64,000 bases of DNA from DATBLY01 sp963705545 (GTDB taxonomy: Bacteria > Actinomycetota > UBA4738 > HRBIN12): positions 1,054,001-1,118,000 of the forward strand of contig CAVPJX010000001.1 in assembly GCA_963705545.1 (NCBI GenBank). The letters run 5' to 3'. Shown here piece after piece: positions 40,551-48,448 of the stretch (the first letter of the stretch is position 1; the number at the start of each line of letters is the position of its first letter). The notes under the pieces are model-generated. The model was not told where the DNA came from and searched no databases. It was given only the letters and a program-made list of their open reading frames with translations. The position numbers and the translations under genes are program-made.

Positions 40551-41624
40551 ATGACCCACCTCGTGACCCTGATCCCGGGCGACGGCATCGGACCGGAGGT
40601 CGCGCACGCGACGCGGCGGGTACTCGACGCCGCCGGCGCGGACCTCGAGTGGATCGAGCGGCCCGCGGGGGCTTCGGCGCTCGAGACCCACGGCGCCCTC
40701 CTGCCGGAGGAGACCGTCGACGCGATCCGCGCCTGCCGGGTGGCGATCAAGGGGCCGATCACGACCCCCGTCGGAACCGGCTTCCGCAGCGTCAACGTCG
40801 CCCTCCGCCAAGATCTGGACCTGTTCGCCGCGGTCCGGCCCGCGCGGGCGCTCCCGGGCGTGACGGTCCGCCATCCCGGCGTGGACCTGGTCGTGATCCG
40901 AGAGAACACCGAGGACCTGTACCAAGGCGTGGAGTTCGCGGCGGGCTCCCCCGAGGCCGTCGAGCTGCGGCGCGAGCTCCACGAGCTCGCCGGGTTCGAC
41001 GTTCCACCCAGCGCCGGCATCACCGTCAAGCCCATCTCGGTCACGGGCACCGAACGCATCGTGCGGTTCGCGTTCGAGTACGCGCGCAACCATGGACGTC
41101 GCTCGATCACCGTGGGCCACAAGGCGACGATCATGCGGTACTCGGACGGCGTGTTCGTGCGGACGGCCGAACGCGCAGCGTCCGACGAGATGCTTCGCGG
41201 GAACATCGCCTACGAGGAGGTCCAGATCGACCACCTGTCGATGCGCTTGGCCCTCGATCCGAGGGCGTTCGACGTCCTGTTGCTGCCGAACCTCTACGGC
41301 GACATCCTCTCGGACCTCTGCGCGGGACTGGTCGGCGGGCTCGGCCTGATCCCCGGCGCGAACATCGGGTGGGAGTACGCGGTGTTCGAGCCGGTGCACG
41401 GGAGCGCTCCGGACATCGCGGGCCGGGGCCTCGCGAACCCCATCGCGATGATCCTCTCCGGCGCCATGATGCTGCGCCACCTCGGGGAGCTCGGAGCGGC
41501 CGGCCGGGTCGAGCGGGCCGTGGACCAGGTCCTCGAGGCCGGCGAGCCGCGAACGCCCGACCTCGGCGGGACCGCGAGCACCGACGACGTCGCGACCGCG
41601 ATCGCGCGTCTCGTCGCGGACTGA
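40551..41624 (+). CDS. NAD-type isocitrate dehydrogenase family protein (copy 1)
   Basis: 357 residues. Beta-decarboxylating dehydrogenase fold: 'HLVTLIPGDGIGPEVAHATR' at the start, substrate-binding 'SVNVALRQDLDLFAAVRPAR' and 'LVVIRENTEDLYQGVEFAAG', catalytic 'ITVGHKATIMRYSDGVFVRT' (Lys), 'DVLLLPNLYGDILSDLCAGL' (metal Asp), and cofactor loop 'EPVHGSAPDIAGRGLANPIA'. The Asp-Ile after 'HGSAP' is the signature of NAD rather than NADP specificity. 'RENTED' argues for isocitrate over isopropylmalate. It should convert isocitrate to 2-oxoglutarate. A second homologue is at 44530-45615. Confidence 0.85.
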   Translation: MTHLVTLIPGDGIGPEVAHATRRVLDAAGADLEWIERPAGASALETHGALLPEETVDAIRACRVAIKGPITTPVGTGFRSVNVALRQDLDLFAAVRPARALPGVTVRHPGVDLVVIRENTEDLYQGVEFAAGSPEAVELRRELHELAGFDVPPSAGITVKPISVTGTERIVRFAFEYARNHGRRSITVGHKATIMRYSDGVFVRTAERAASDEMLRGNIAYEEVQIDHLSMRLALDPRAFDVLLLPNLYGDILSDLCAGLVGGLGLIPGANIGWEYAVFEPVHGSAPDIAGRGLANPIAMILSGAMMLRHLGELGAAGRVERAVDQVLEAGEPRTPDLGGTASTDDVATAIARLVAD

Positions 41625-41692
41625 CCCCGAGGGTCGAGCGTGAGGGCGATGGGTGCTTCGCCCCTGGCCGTGCAGGTGCGAGACTCCCGTCG

Positions 41693-42337
41693 ATGCTTGC
41701 CGTGGTGAAGCCGAGCCCGCTCCGCCTGTGGGGCTTCCTGCTGACGGTGATCGGGGGGGCGGCCCTCGCGTTCGGCTCGGTCTCGGACTGGGCCGCCGTC
41801 AGCCTCGGCGGGACCGATGAGGGTGCCGTCGCGACGAAGGGGATCGACGTGTGGCAGGGCAAGGTCACGCTCGCCCTCGGCGTCCTGATCGTCATCGGGA
41901 TCCTCGTGCTCCGGTTCGTGCGCCCCGAGCGGCGGACGGGGCTCGCCGTGGCGATCATCGCGATGGGGTTCGTCGCGCTCGCGATGGCCGTCTGGTGCCT
42001 CTCGTCGCTCGAGGCGGTCGTGACGGACACCGGGGTCGACGCGCTCGTCCAGACGATCGTGACACAGCTCGGGTTGACCGAGTCGCAGGCACGCCAGCTC
42101 GTCGAGCAGGCGCTCGGGACGGCCGGCATCGAGGTCAAGGCCCAGGCCGGTCTCTGGGTCGCGCTGTTCGGCGCGGTCCTCGCCACGATCGGAGGCCTCG
42201 TGGACCTGGCGTGGGTCCGTCGGAAGCGCGAGCTCGGAGACGCGATCGACGTCGACACGCACCCGGAGCCCCCGACGGCGACCGGCGACGCGGGGACGGC
42301 ACGCCTCGACCCGAGCGATCCGGAACCCGGCTCCTAG
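41693..42337 (+). CDS. Hypothetical membrane protein with helix-rich extracytoplasmic insert
   Basis: 214 residues. Four hydrophobic segments: ~10-28 ('LRLWGFLLTVIGGAALAFGS'), ~58-75 ('VTLALGVLIVIGILVLRFVR'), ~83-100 and ~158-178. Between helices 1 and 2 and between 3 and 4 are soluble loops, the second with 'LVQTIVTQLGLTESQARQLV', a short helix resembling a UBA-type or dimerisation helix. The C-terminus is acidic and proline-rich. Family not recognised. The stop shares a CTAG with the convergent mdh stop. Confidence 0.6.
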   Translation: MLAVVKPSPLRLWGFLLTVIGGAALAFGSVSDWAAVSLGGTDEGAVATKGIDVWQGKVTLALGVLIVIGILVLRFVRPERRTGLAVAIIAMGFVALAMAVWCLSSLEAVVTDTGVDALVQTIVTQLGLTESQARQLVEQALGTAGIEVKAQAGLWVALFGAVLATIGGLVDLAWVRRKRELGDAIDVDTHPEPPTATGDAGTARLDPSDPEPGS

Positions 42338-43257
42338 AGCTTCGCCAGGTCGGCGCACTTCTCCCGGATGCCCTCGGCGGCACCCCGGAGCGAAGCGAGC
42401 TCGTCGTCGTTCAGGTCGAGCTCCACGATCCGCTCGACGCCGCCGCGCCCGAGCTTCGCCGGAACGCCGACGTAGACGTCCGAGATCCCGTACTCGCCCG
42501 TGCACCACGCGCAGACGGGCAGCACGTCGTCGACGTTCCCCGCGATCGCTGCGACCATCCGCGTGACCGACGCACTCGGTGCGTAGTACGCGCTTCCCTT
42601 CTTGAGCAGCGACACGATCTCGGCACCGCCGTCGCGCGTCCGTCGGAACAGCCGCTCGAGCGTGGCCTCGTCGACCAGCTCCGGGAGCGGCTTCCCATCC
42701 ACGGTCGCATGACGCGGGAGCGCGATCATGGCGTCGCCGTGCGAGCCGAGCGTCATCGCCTCGACGACCAGGGGCGAGACGCCCAACTCCTCGGCGATGA
42801 AGAACCGCAGGCGGGCCGAGTCGAGGACCCCGGCCATCCCCATCACGCGCTCCTTCGGGAACCCGCTCACATCGGCCGCCAGGAACGTCATCTCGTCGAG
42901 CGGGTTCGTCACCACGATCACGATGGCGTCGGGCGAGCCGGGCGCAACCTGTTCGACGACGCTCCGCATGATCGCGGCGTTCTTGCCGAGGAGATCCATG
43001 CGGCTCATCCCCGGCTGGCGGGGGAACCCGGCCGTGATCACGACGACGTCCGACCCCGCCGTGTCCGCGTAGTCGTTCGTGCCCACGATCGCCGGCTCGA
43101 AGCCCTCGACGGGGGATGACTCCTTGAGGTCCAGGGCGAGGCCCTGCGGGAGGCCTTCGACGATGTCGATCAGGCACACCTCGGCGATGCCCTTCTCCAC
43201 CAGGCGCATGGCGGTGGTCTGGCCCACGAATCCGCTGCCGACGACCGTGACCTTCAT
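42334..43257 (-). CDS. mdh: Malate dehydrogenase (LDH-like type)
   Basis: 307 residues. 'MKVTVVGSGFVGQTTAMRLV' is the NAD-binding fold with Asp in 'VCLIDIVEGLPQGLALDLKE' selecting NAD. The mobile loop 'GFPRQPGMSRMDLLGKNAAI' has Arg-x5-Arg; the residue pattern R-Q-P-G-M-S-R is that of malate rather than lactate dehydrogenases. 'VVTNPLDEMTFLAADVSGFP', 'RVMGMAGVLDSARLRFFIAE' (substrate Arg) and 'MTLGSHGDAMIALPRHATVD' (catalytic His) complete the site. Converts malate to oxaloacetate in the TCA cycle. Divergent from the 43424 gene with 166 bp between starts, containing no obvious operator. Part of the actinobacterial mdh-folD-purH-purN-sucD-sucC order. Confidence 0.95.
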   Translation of the reverse strand: MKVTVVGSGFVGQTTAMRLVEKGIAEVCLIDIVEGLPQGLALDLKESSPVEGFEPAIVGTNDYADTAGSDVVVITAGFPRQPGMSRMDLLGKNAAIMRSVVEQVAPGSPDAIVIVVTNPLDEMTFLAADVSGFPKERVMGMAGVLDSARLRFFIAEELGVSPLVVEAMTLGSHGDAMIALPRHATVDGKPLPELVDEATLERLFRRTRDGGAEIVSLLKKGSAYYAPSASVTRMVAAIAGNVDDVLPVCAWCTGEYGISDVYVGVPAKLGRGGVERIVELDLNDDELASLRGAAEGIREKCADLAKL

Positions 43258-43423
43258 GTTGGTTCCGCTCCTCGTTCCGCTGGTCGGAGCCATGCTACCC
43301 ACCCGGTGCTCGCCGACGGTCTGAAGGAGGTCCGCGAGCGATCCGACCGTGCCGGGCCACGAGCGGAGGCCCAGAATCCCGGGGGCCCCCTGTGCCCGCA
43401 CCCCCCCGGATGCCGATACAGCG

Positions 43424-44533
43424 ATGATGGCCTCGCAACCGACCACCCGTCCCGAGACGTGGGTGCCCGCCGGCGCCGAGCGGGGCGGTGCCCCGGCGAC
43501 CGCTCCGAACGGGGGCTCGACGGTGACGGAGGGGCCCGCGGCCCGGCGCAGCCCGTCCGTGCCGCGCCCGCCGAAGGAGTCCCGGGAGCCCGAGCCGAAG
43601 CGGGCGTCGAGCGTCGGGCGACGGCTCGCGGACCTGCGGTGGGTCGCCCTGGGGATCGCGGTCCCGTGGGCCTGGTACCTGGTGCGCGATCTCGGCCCTG
43701 CGATGCAGCTGGTCGCGTTCGCCCTGCCGCTGGTGGTCGCCGCGTGCCTGGTCGGCCTGATCGTCGCCGCGTTCGACGGGAAGCGGATCACGACGGTGTT
43801 GGTCGCGATATCGGTGGCGCTGTTCGGATGGGTGACGATCATGGGACCACGGAGCGCACAGCCCTCCCCCCTCCCCCAGGATCCGGTCCGTGTCGCCACG
43901 ATCGCGACCGGGGATCGGCCCCTGGATGCCAAGACGCTCGCGGCCGCGGTGTCGCGCTCGCGCGCCGATGTCGTCCTGATCGCGTCCGCGTCCAAGCGGC
44001 AGCGGGAGTTGGCGTCGGGCCTGAAGGGCTTCGAAGGACGCCTGGTGCGTGCTCCCTTCGTGGTGCTCTCCCGGTTCCCGGTCGATGAGCTCCCGCTCGC
44101 GAAGGGGCTCGCGAAGGACCTGACGATCCGGGTCCAGGTGCAGCGCCCCGGCGGCACGTTCATCCTCTACGGCGTGAACAGCGGCACCTCACCGCTCGAC
44201 GCCGCGCTCCACATCCCCGTGCGTCCCGATCGGCTGCGCCAGGCGATCGTCACGGAAGACCTTCCGGTCGTGCTCCTGGGCGATCTGGGGATCACGGATC
44301 GTTCCACGGAGTACCGCGACCTGATCGAGGTCCTGCGGGACGCGATGCGGGCCGGCGCTTCCGCGCAGAGCACCCTCGTCTCGCCGGTCTGGACCCCGCT
44401 GCTCCTGCGGGTGGATCACGTGCTGACGTGGGCGTCGTGGTGCGCGCGCGGCGGCGAGTCGTTCGACGTGCCGGGCTCGGAGCACGTCGGGCTGTCGGTC
44501 GCGGTCGGACCGTGCCCGACCCGGCGGGCCTAG
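43424..44533 (+). CDS. Membrane-anchored EEP-like protein, probably non-catalytic
   Basis: 369 residues from the first of two adjacent ATGs. A disordered proline/basic N-terminus (1-70) precedes three hydrophobic helices (~75-92, ~98-118, ~125-140). The rest has the strand order of an endonuclease/exonuclease/phosphatase domain: 'VRVATIATGDRPLDAKTLAA', 'SRADVVLIASASKRQRELAS' (where active relatives have L-Q-E), 'LPVVLLGDLGITDRSTEYRD' (GD.N replaced by GDLG) and 'LRVDHVLTWASWCARGGESF' (DHV). The missing Glu and Asn suggest loss of catalysis. Topology resembles the vancomycin-resistance VanJ-type membrane EEP proteins. TAG shares CTAG with the next convergent gene. Confidence 0.65.
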   Translation: MMASQPTTRPETWVPAGAERGGAPATAPNGGSTVTEGPAARRSPSVPRPPKESREPEPKRASSVGRRLADLRWVALGIAVPWAWYLVRDLGPAMQLVAFALPLVVAACLVGLIVAAFDGKRITTVLVAISVALFGWVTIMGPRSAQPSPLPQDPVRVATIATGDRPLDAKTLAAAVSRSRADVVLIASASKRQRELASGLKGFEGRLVRAPFVVLSRFPVDELPLAKGLAKDLTIRVQVQRPGGTFILYGVNSGTSPLDAALHIPVRPDRLRQAIVTEDLPVVLLGDLGITDRSTEYRDLIEVLRDAMRAGASAQSTLVSPVWTPLLLRVDHVLTWASWCARGGESFDVPGSEHVGLSVAVGPCPTRRA

Positions 44534-45615
44534 TCCGACAGCGCCGCGACCACCGCGTCGGCAACCTCGATCGTCGTCGCGGGGGCCCGGTCGTCCGCCG
44601 GTACCCGAAGATCGCGGGTGACGTGCGTGCCCTCCGCGAGCACGGCGGCGATCGCGGCCTCGAGCCGGTCGCCCGCCTCCGTCTCCGTGAGGTGACGGAG
44701 CATCATCGCGCCCGACAGCATCAGCCCGACCGGGTTCGCGAGGTGACGCCCGGCCAGGCGCGGCGCCGTGCCGTGCGTCGCCTCGAAGACGGCGATCGTG
44801 TCCCCGAAGTGTCCGCCCGGGGCGACCCCCAGGCCGCCGATCAGGCCCGCTCCCAGGTCCGACACGATGTCCCCGTAGAGGTTCGGCATGACCAGGACGT
44901 CGAACCGCTCCGGCGTGCGGATCAGCTCCATGCAGAGCGCGTCGATGATGCGGTCCTCGAACGCGACGTCGGGGAACCCATCGGCGGCGACCAGCCGGGC
45001 CACCTCCAGGAAGAGCCCGTCGGTGACCTTCATGATGTTCGCCTTGTGGCTCGCCGTGACGAGCCGCCGGCCACCCGACCGCGCGAGCTCGAAGGCGTAG
45101 CGGACGATCCGCTCGCTCCCCTCCCGACTGATCGTCTTGATCGACACACCGCTGTCCTCGCGGATCCTCCGGCCCGTCGCCGCCTCGATGAACCGGATCA
45201 ACTCCTTCGTGTCCGGCTCTCCCATCGCGAACTCGATGCCGGTGTACATCCCCTCGGTGTTCTCGCGCACGACGATCAGGTCGACGTCCCCGTACACGCT
45301 CGGCACGCCGGCGTACCGACGGCACGGACGGACGCACGCGAACAGGTCGAGTTCCTGCCGGAGCGTGACGTTCACGCTCCGCAGCCCGCTCGTCACCGGC
45401 GTCTCGACGGGCCCCTTCAGCGCCACGCCGGTGCCGCGGATCGAGGTGATGGTGGCATCCGGGAGCGGGGATCCGGTCCGGGCGAACGCGCCCGCCCCCA
45501 TCTCCCGGCGGTCCCACTCGATCCGCACCCCGGTGGCCTCGACGACGCGTCGCGTGGCCTCCACGACCTCGGGCCCGATCCCGTCGCCCGGGATCAGCGT
45601 CACCCGATGGCTCAC
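44530..45615 (-). CDS. Isocitrate/isopropylmalate dehydrogenase family protein (copy 2)
   Basis: 361 residues, GTG start. 'HRVTLIPGDGIGPEVVEATR', 'SVNVTLRQELDLFACVRPCR', 'DLIVVRENTEGMYTGIEFAM', catalytic 'VTASHKANIMKVTDGLFLEV', metal site 'DVLVMPNLYGDIVSDLGAGL', and cofactor loop 'EATHGTAPRLAGRHLANPVG'. 'RENTEG' with a following 'MYTGIE' fits isocitrate dehydrogenase. The cofactor loop has Arg-Leu where copy 1 has Asp-Ile, so the two copies may differ in coenzyme or substrate. It lies back-to-back with citrate synthase (50 bp between starts), which supports a TCA role. Confidence 0.85.
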   Translation of the reverse strand: MSHRVTLIPGDGIGPEVVEATRRVVEATGVRIEWDRREMGAGAFARTGSPLPDATITSIRGTGVALKGPVETPVTSGLRSVNVTLRQELDLFACVRPCRRYAGVPSVYGDVDLIVVRENTEGMYTGIEFAMGEPDTKELIRFIEAATGRRIREDSGVSIKTISREGSERIVRYAFELARSGGRRLVTASHKANIMKVTDGLFLEVARLVAADGFPDVAFEDRIIDALCMELIRTPERFDVLVMPNLYGDIVSDLGAGLIGGLGVAPGGHFGDTIAVFEATHGTAPRLAGRHLANPVGLMLSGAMMLRHLTETEAGDRLEAAIAAVLAEGTHVTRDLRVPADDRAPATTIEVADAVVAALSD

Positions 45616-45665
45616 CCAGCTTCCTCCAGCGTCGCGTCGTCGGCCCCGCCGGTATCCTGGCAGAC

Positions 45666-46784
45666 GTGACGGAGAAGGGCCTCCGCGAGGTCATCGCCGC
45701 CGATACGAACATCTCCGACATCGACGGGGAACGCGGACGCCTGTGGTACGTCGGATACGAGATCGGCGACCTGGCCGAGCACATCAGCTACGAAGAGGCC
45801 GTCTACCTGCTGCATCATCTCGACCTGCCGACGAAGGACCAGCTCGAGGGCCTGAACGAGTTCCTCGTCCGCGAACGCGAGCCATCGCCGTTCCTCGCGC
45901 GGCTGATGCCGACCCTCGCCCAGCAGGCGTCGCCCATGTCGATGCTCCGCACGTCGATCTCGGCCGCGTCCACCTACGACCCCGACGGATGGGACGAGTC
46001 CGCCGAGGCGCAGCTGCGCAAGGCGTTGCGCCTCGTGGCGAAGACCCCGACGCTCATCGCGAGCTACCACCGACACCGGACCGGGCAGGACGTCCTGCCG
46101 TCCAACCCGAAGCTCTCGCACGCCGCGAACTTCCTGTGGATGCTGCTGGGCGAGGAGCCCGACCCCGAGGACGCGCGAGCCCTCGACGCCACGTTCGTCC
46201 TGTACGCCGACCACACGATGAACGCCTCGACCTTCACGGCGCGGATCATCGCCTCGACCCTCGCCGACATGTTCTCGGCGATCACCGGCGCGATCGCCGC
46301 CCTGAAGGGTCCGCTCCACGGCGGGGCGAACGAGGAGGCGATGAAGATGCTCGAGGAGATCGGCTCGCCCGATCGCGCCGAGGCCTACGTCCGCGACCGC
46401 CTCGAGCGCCACGAGAAGATCATGGGGTTCGGCCACGCCGTCTACCGCACGATGGATCCGCGTGCGACGGTGCTGAAGCGACTCTCGCGCGAGGTCTGTG
46501 AGCGCGCTCACGACCTGCGCTGGTACGAGATCTCGGAGGCGATCGAATCCACGGTGCACGAGCAGAAGGGCCTGTGGCCGAACGTCGACTTCTATGCGGC
46601 GAGCGTGTACCACGTGCTCGGCATCCCGACGGACCTGATGACGCCGATCTTCGCCCTGGCTCGGATGGCGGGGTGGACCGCGCACGTCCGCGAGCAGTAC
46701 GCCGACAACCGGGTGATCCGCCCGGGCTCGGTGTACATCGGGCCGACCGACCGCGCCTGGGTGCCCGTGGAGGAGCGCGGCTGA
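45666..46784 (+). CDS. gltA: Citrate synthase
   Basis: 372 residues, GTG start, the size of the short (dimeric/Gram-positive) type rather than the ~430-residue Gram-negative type. N-terminal 'REVIAADTNISDIDGERGRL', active-site His in 'SHAANFLWMLLGEEPDPEDA' and 'LYADHTMNASTFTARIIAST', 'GPLHGGANEEAMKMLEEIGS', 'IMGFGHAVYRTMDPRATVLK' (catalytic His) and 'LWPNVDFYAASVYHVLGIPT' (catalytic Asp). It condenses acetyl-CoA with oxaloacetate. In a window so rich in propionyl-CoA genes a 2-methylcitrate synthase activity is possible, but no prpB/prpD-type neighbour supports it. Confidence 0.93.
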   Translation: MTEKGLREVIAADTNISDIDGERGRLWYVGYEIGDLAEHISYEEAVYLLHHLDLPTKDQLEGLNEFLVREREPSPFLARLMPTLAQQASPMSMLRTSISAASTYDPDGWDESAEAQLRKALRLVAKTPTLIASYHRHRTGQDVLPSNPKLSHAANFLWMLLGEEPDPEDARALDATFVLYADHTMNASTFTARIIASTLADMFSAITGAIAALKGPLHGGANEEAMKMLEEIGSPDRAEAYVRDRLERHEKIMGFGHAVYRTMDPRATVLKRLSREVCERAHDLRWYEISEAIESTVHEQKGLWPNVDFYAASVYHVLGIPTDLMTPIFALARMAGWTAHVREQYADNRVIRPGSVYIGPTDRAWVPVEERG

Positions 46785-46795
46785 CCACGCCGGCG

Positions 46796-46820
46796 CAGGT
46801 AGTCTGACGCAGACTACCTG
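46796..46820. terminator. Bidirectional hairpin CAGGTAGTCTG-acg-CAGACTACCTG
   Basis: A perfect 11-bp stem with a 3-base loop, 11 bases after the citrate synthase stop. The TAG stop of the convergent amidohydrolase (46814-46816, minus strand) lies within the stem. A shared terminator for two convergent genes is the simplest reading. Confidence 0.7.
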
Positions 46821-48448
46821 GCGAACACCTCGACCCCCCCGACGATCGTCCGCTCGATGCGCACGTCCAGGATCGCCCGCGGATCGTCCGACGCGGACAG
46901 ATCGGTGGAGCAGACGGCCAGGTCCGCCACCTTCCCCGGCGTGATCGACCCCCGGTCGTCGTCCACGCCGACGGCCCAGGCGGACCCCAGCGTGTACGCG
47001 CGGATCGCCGTCGCGAGGTCCACGGTCTCCTCCGGGACCCATGCACCCGTGCCGTCCAGATCCGCCCGGGTGAGTGCCGTGTAGATCCCGATCATCGGAT
47101 CCATCTCCGCGACGTTCCAGTCGGACGAGAAGGCGAGCGTGGCACCCGAGTCCCGGAGCGAGCGGAACGCCCACGCGTGTGGCCACCGGCTCGGACCGAC
47201 GTTCGCACGCCAGTCCGCCACGATCGACGGGGCGCAATGACGGGGCTGCATGCACGCCGCGACGCGCAACGCGGCGAATCGGCCCACGTCGTCCGGATGC
47301 AGGCACTCCACGTGGACGATCAGGTGCCGCGGGCCGGTGTCGCCGTTGGCCTCCCGCGCCGCCGCGAACGCGTCGAGCGCGATCCGGATCCCGCGGTCGC
47401 CCGTCGCGTGGATGTGACACGGCCAGCCTCGCGCGTCGAGATCGGTGACGACCGCGGTGAGCTCCGCCGGGTCCCAGAACGGCTCCCCTCGCTCGTCGGG
47501 GCGGTTCGCGTAGGGCTCGAGCATCGCCGCCGTCCACGGCTCGATCACGTCGTCGGCGTACAGCTTGATCGCCCCGACCCGAAGCCGGTCGTCGTCGAAC
47601 CGAGCGCGGGCCGCATCGAACTCCCGGCGCTCGGTCTCGGTGGTCCCCACGGGATGGAACATCGCCGCGACCAGCCGAGAGCGAAGGCGACCCTCGGCGC
47701 GGGCGCGTTCGAAGATCCACAGGTCGTCCGGCGAGTTCTGGGGTTCGACCACGGTCGTGATGCCGTAGCCGATCGCGAGGTCGAGGCTCTCCAGGGTCCG
47801 CTCGTACTGGAGTTCCCGCCCGTAGCCGGGGACCACGGCCTCGAGCGCGGCCTGCCCCCGCCGGCTGATCCCCATCACGGCGAAGTCCGTGAGGAACCCG
47901 GTCGGTTCGCCCGCGTCGTCCAGCCGCACCCGCCCGAACGGCACCGATCCGACGCCGCGCTCGATCCCGAACGCGGCCATCGCCTCGCGGTTCAGCCAGA
48001 CGTTGTGAACGTCGTAGGAGAACAGGAAGGCCGGGCGCCCGTCCGTCAGGCCCTCGAGGTCCTCCCAGGTCGGCAGCCGGCCGCCCGGGAGCGCCGCGTA
48101 GTTCCAGCCGACCCCCTCGATCCACGCGTGCTCGGGGTGCGCGTCGGCGAAGGCGCGCACCCGGGACCGGAGCTCGTCGAGCGTGGCGGCACCGGCGAGG
48201 TCCACCTCGAGGGGGTTCGAGCCCAGCCGCACGTGGTTGTGGCTGTCGACGATGCCCGGGAGGACCGTGGCGCCGCGCGCGTCCACGACCTCGGTGGCCG
48301 CACCGACGTGCGCTCCGGCGTCGCCGTCGGCGCCGACCCAGGCGATCCGGTCGCCCGCGACGCCGACCGCCGAGGCGGTCGGCATGCGTTCGTCCACCGT
48401 GACGACCGCGGCGTTGCGGATCACGAGGTCCACGGCGTCACCAGGCAC
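46814..48448 (-). CDS. Amidohydrolase of the YtcJ-like (amidohydrolase-3) family
   Basis: 544 residues. 'VDLVIRNAAVVTVDERMPTA' starts the small beta domain; metal ligands are in 'GATVLPGIVDSHNHVRLGSN' (HxH), with further ligands in 'LRVGAIKLYADDVIEPWTAA' (carbamylated Lys candidate), 'GWPCHIHATGDRGIRIALDA' and 'HLIVHVECLHPDDVGRF', and Asp in 'ATLAFSSDWNVAEMDPMIGI'. The C-terminus returns to the beta domain ('RGSITPGKVADLAVCSTDLS'). Members hydrolyse N-acyl amino acids, formamides or similar amides, and the substrate cannot be called. The GTG start overlaps the metF stop by 11 bp, placing it at the end of the purN-purH-folD-metF run. Confidence 0.87.
   Translation of the reverse strand: MPGDAVDLVIRNAAVVTVDERMPTASAVGVAGDRIAWVGADGDAGAHVGAATEVVDARGATVLPGIVDSHNHVRLGSNPLEVDLAGAATLDELRSRVRAFADAHPEHAWIEGVGWNYAALPGGRLPTWEDLEGLTDGRPAFLFSYDVHNVWLNREAMAAFGIERGVGSVPFGRVRLDDAGEPTGFLTDFAVMGISRRGQAALEAVVPGYGRELQYERTLESLDLAIGYGITTVVEPQNSPDDLWIFERARAEGRLRSRLVAAMFHPVGTTETERREFDAARARFDDDRLRVGAIKLYADDVIEPWTAAMLEPYANRPDERGEPFWDPAELTAVVTDLDARGWPCHIHATGDRGIRIALDAFAAAREANGDTGPRHLIVHVECLHPDDVGRFAALRVAACMQPRHCAPSIVADWRANVGPSRWPHAWAFRSLRDSGATLAFSSDWNVAEMDPMIGIYTALTRADLDGTGAWVPEETVDLATAIRAYTLGSAWAVGVDDDRGSITPGKVADLAVCSTDLSASDDPRAILDVRIERTIVGGVEVFAR

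Noticed and set aside
45666..46784. 2-methylcitrate synthase instead of citrate synthase
   Set aside because: No methylcitrate dehydratase or methylisocitrate lyase is nearby, and the divergent isocitrate dehydrogenase gene supports a TCA function.
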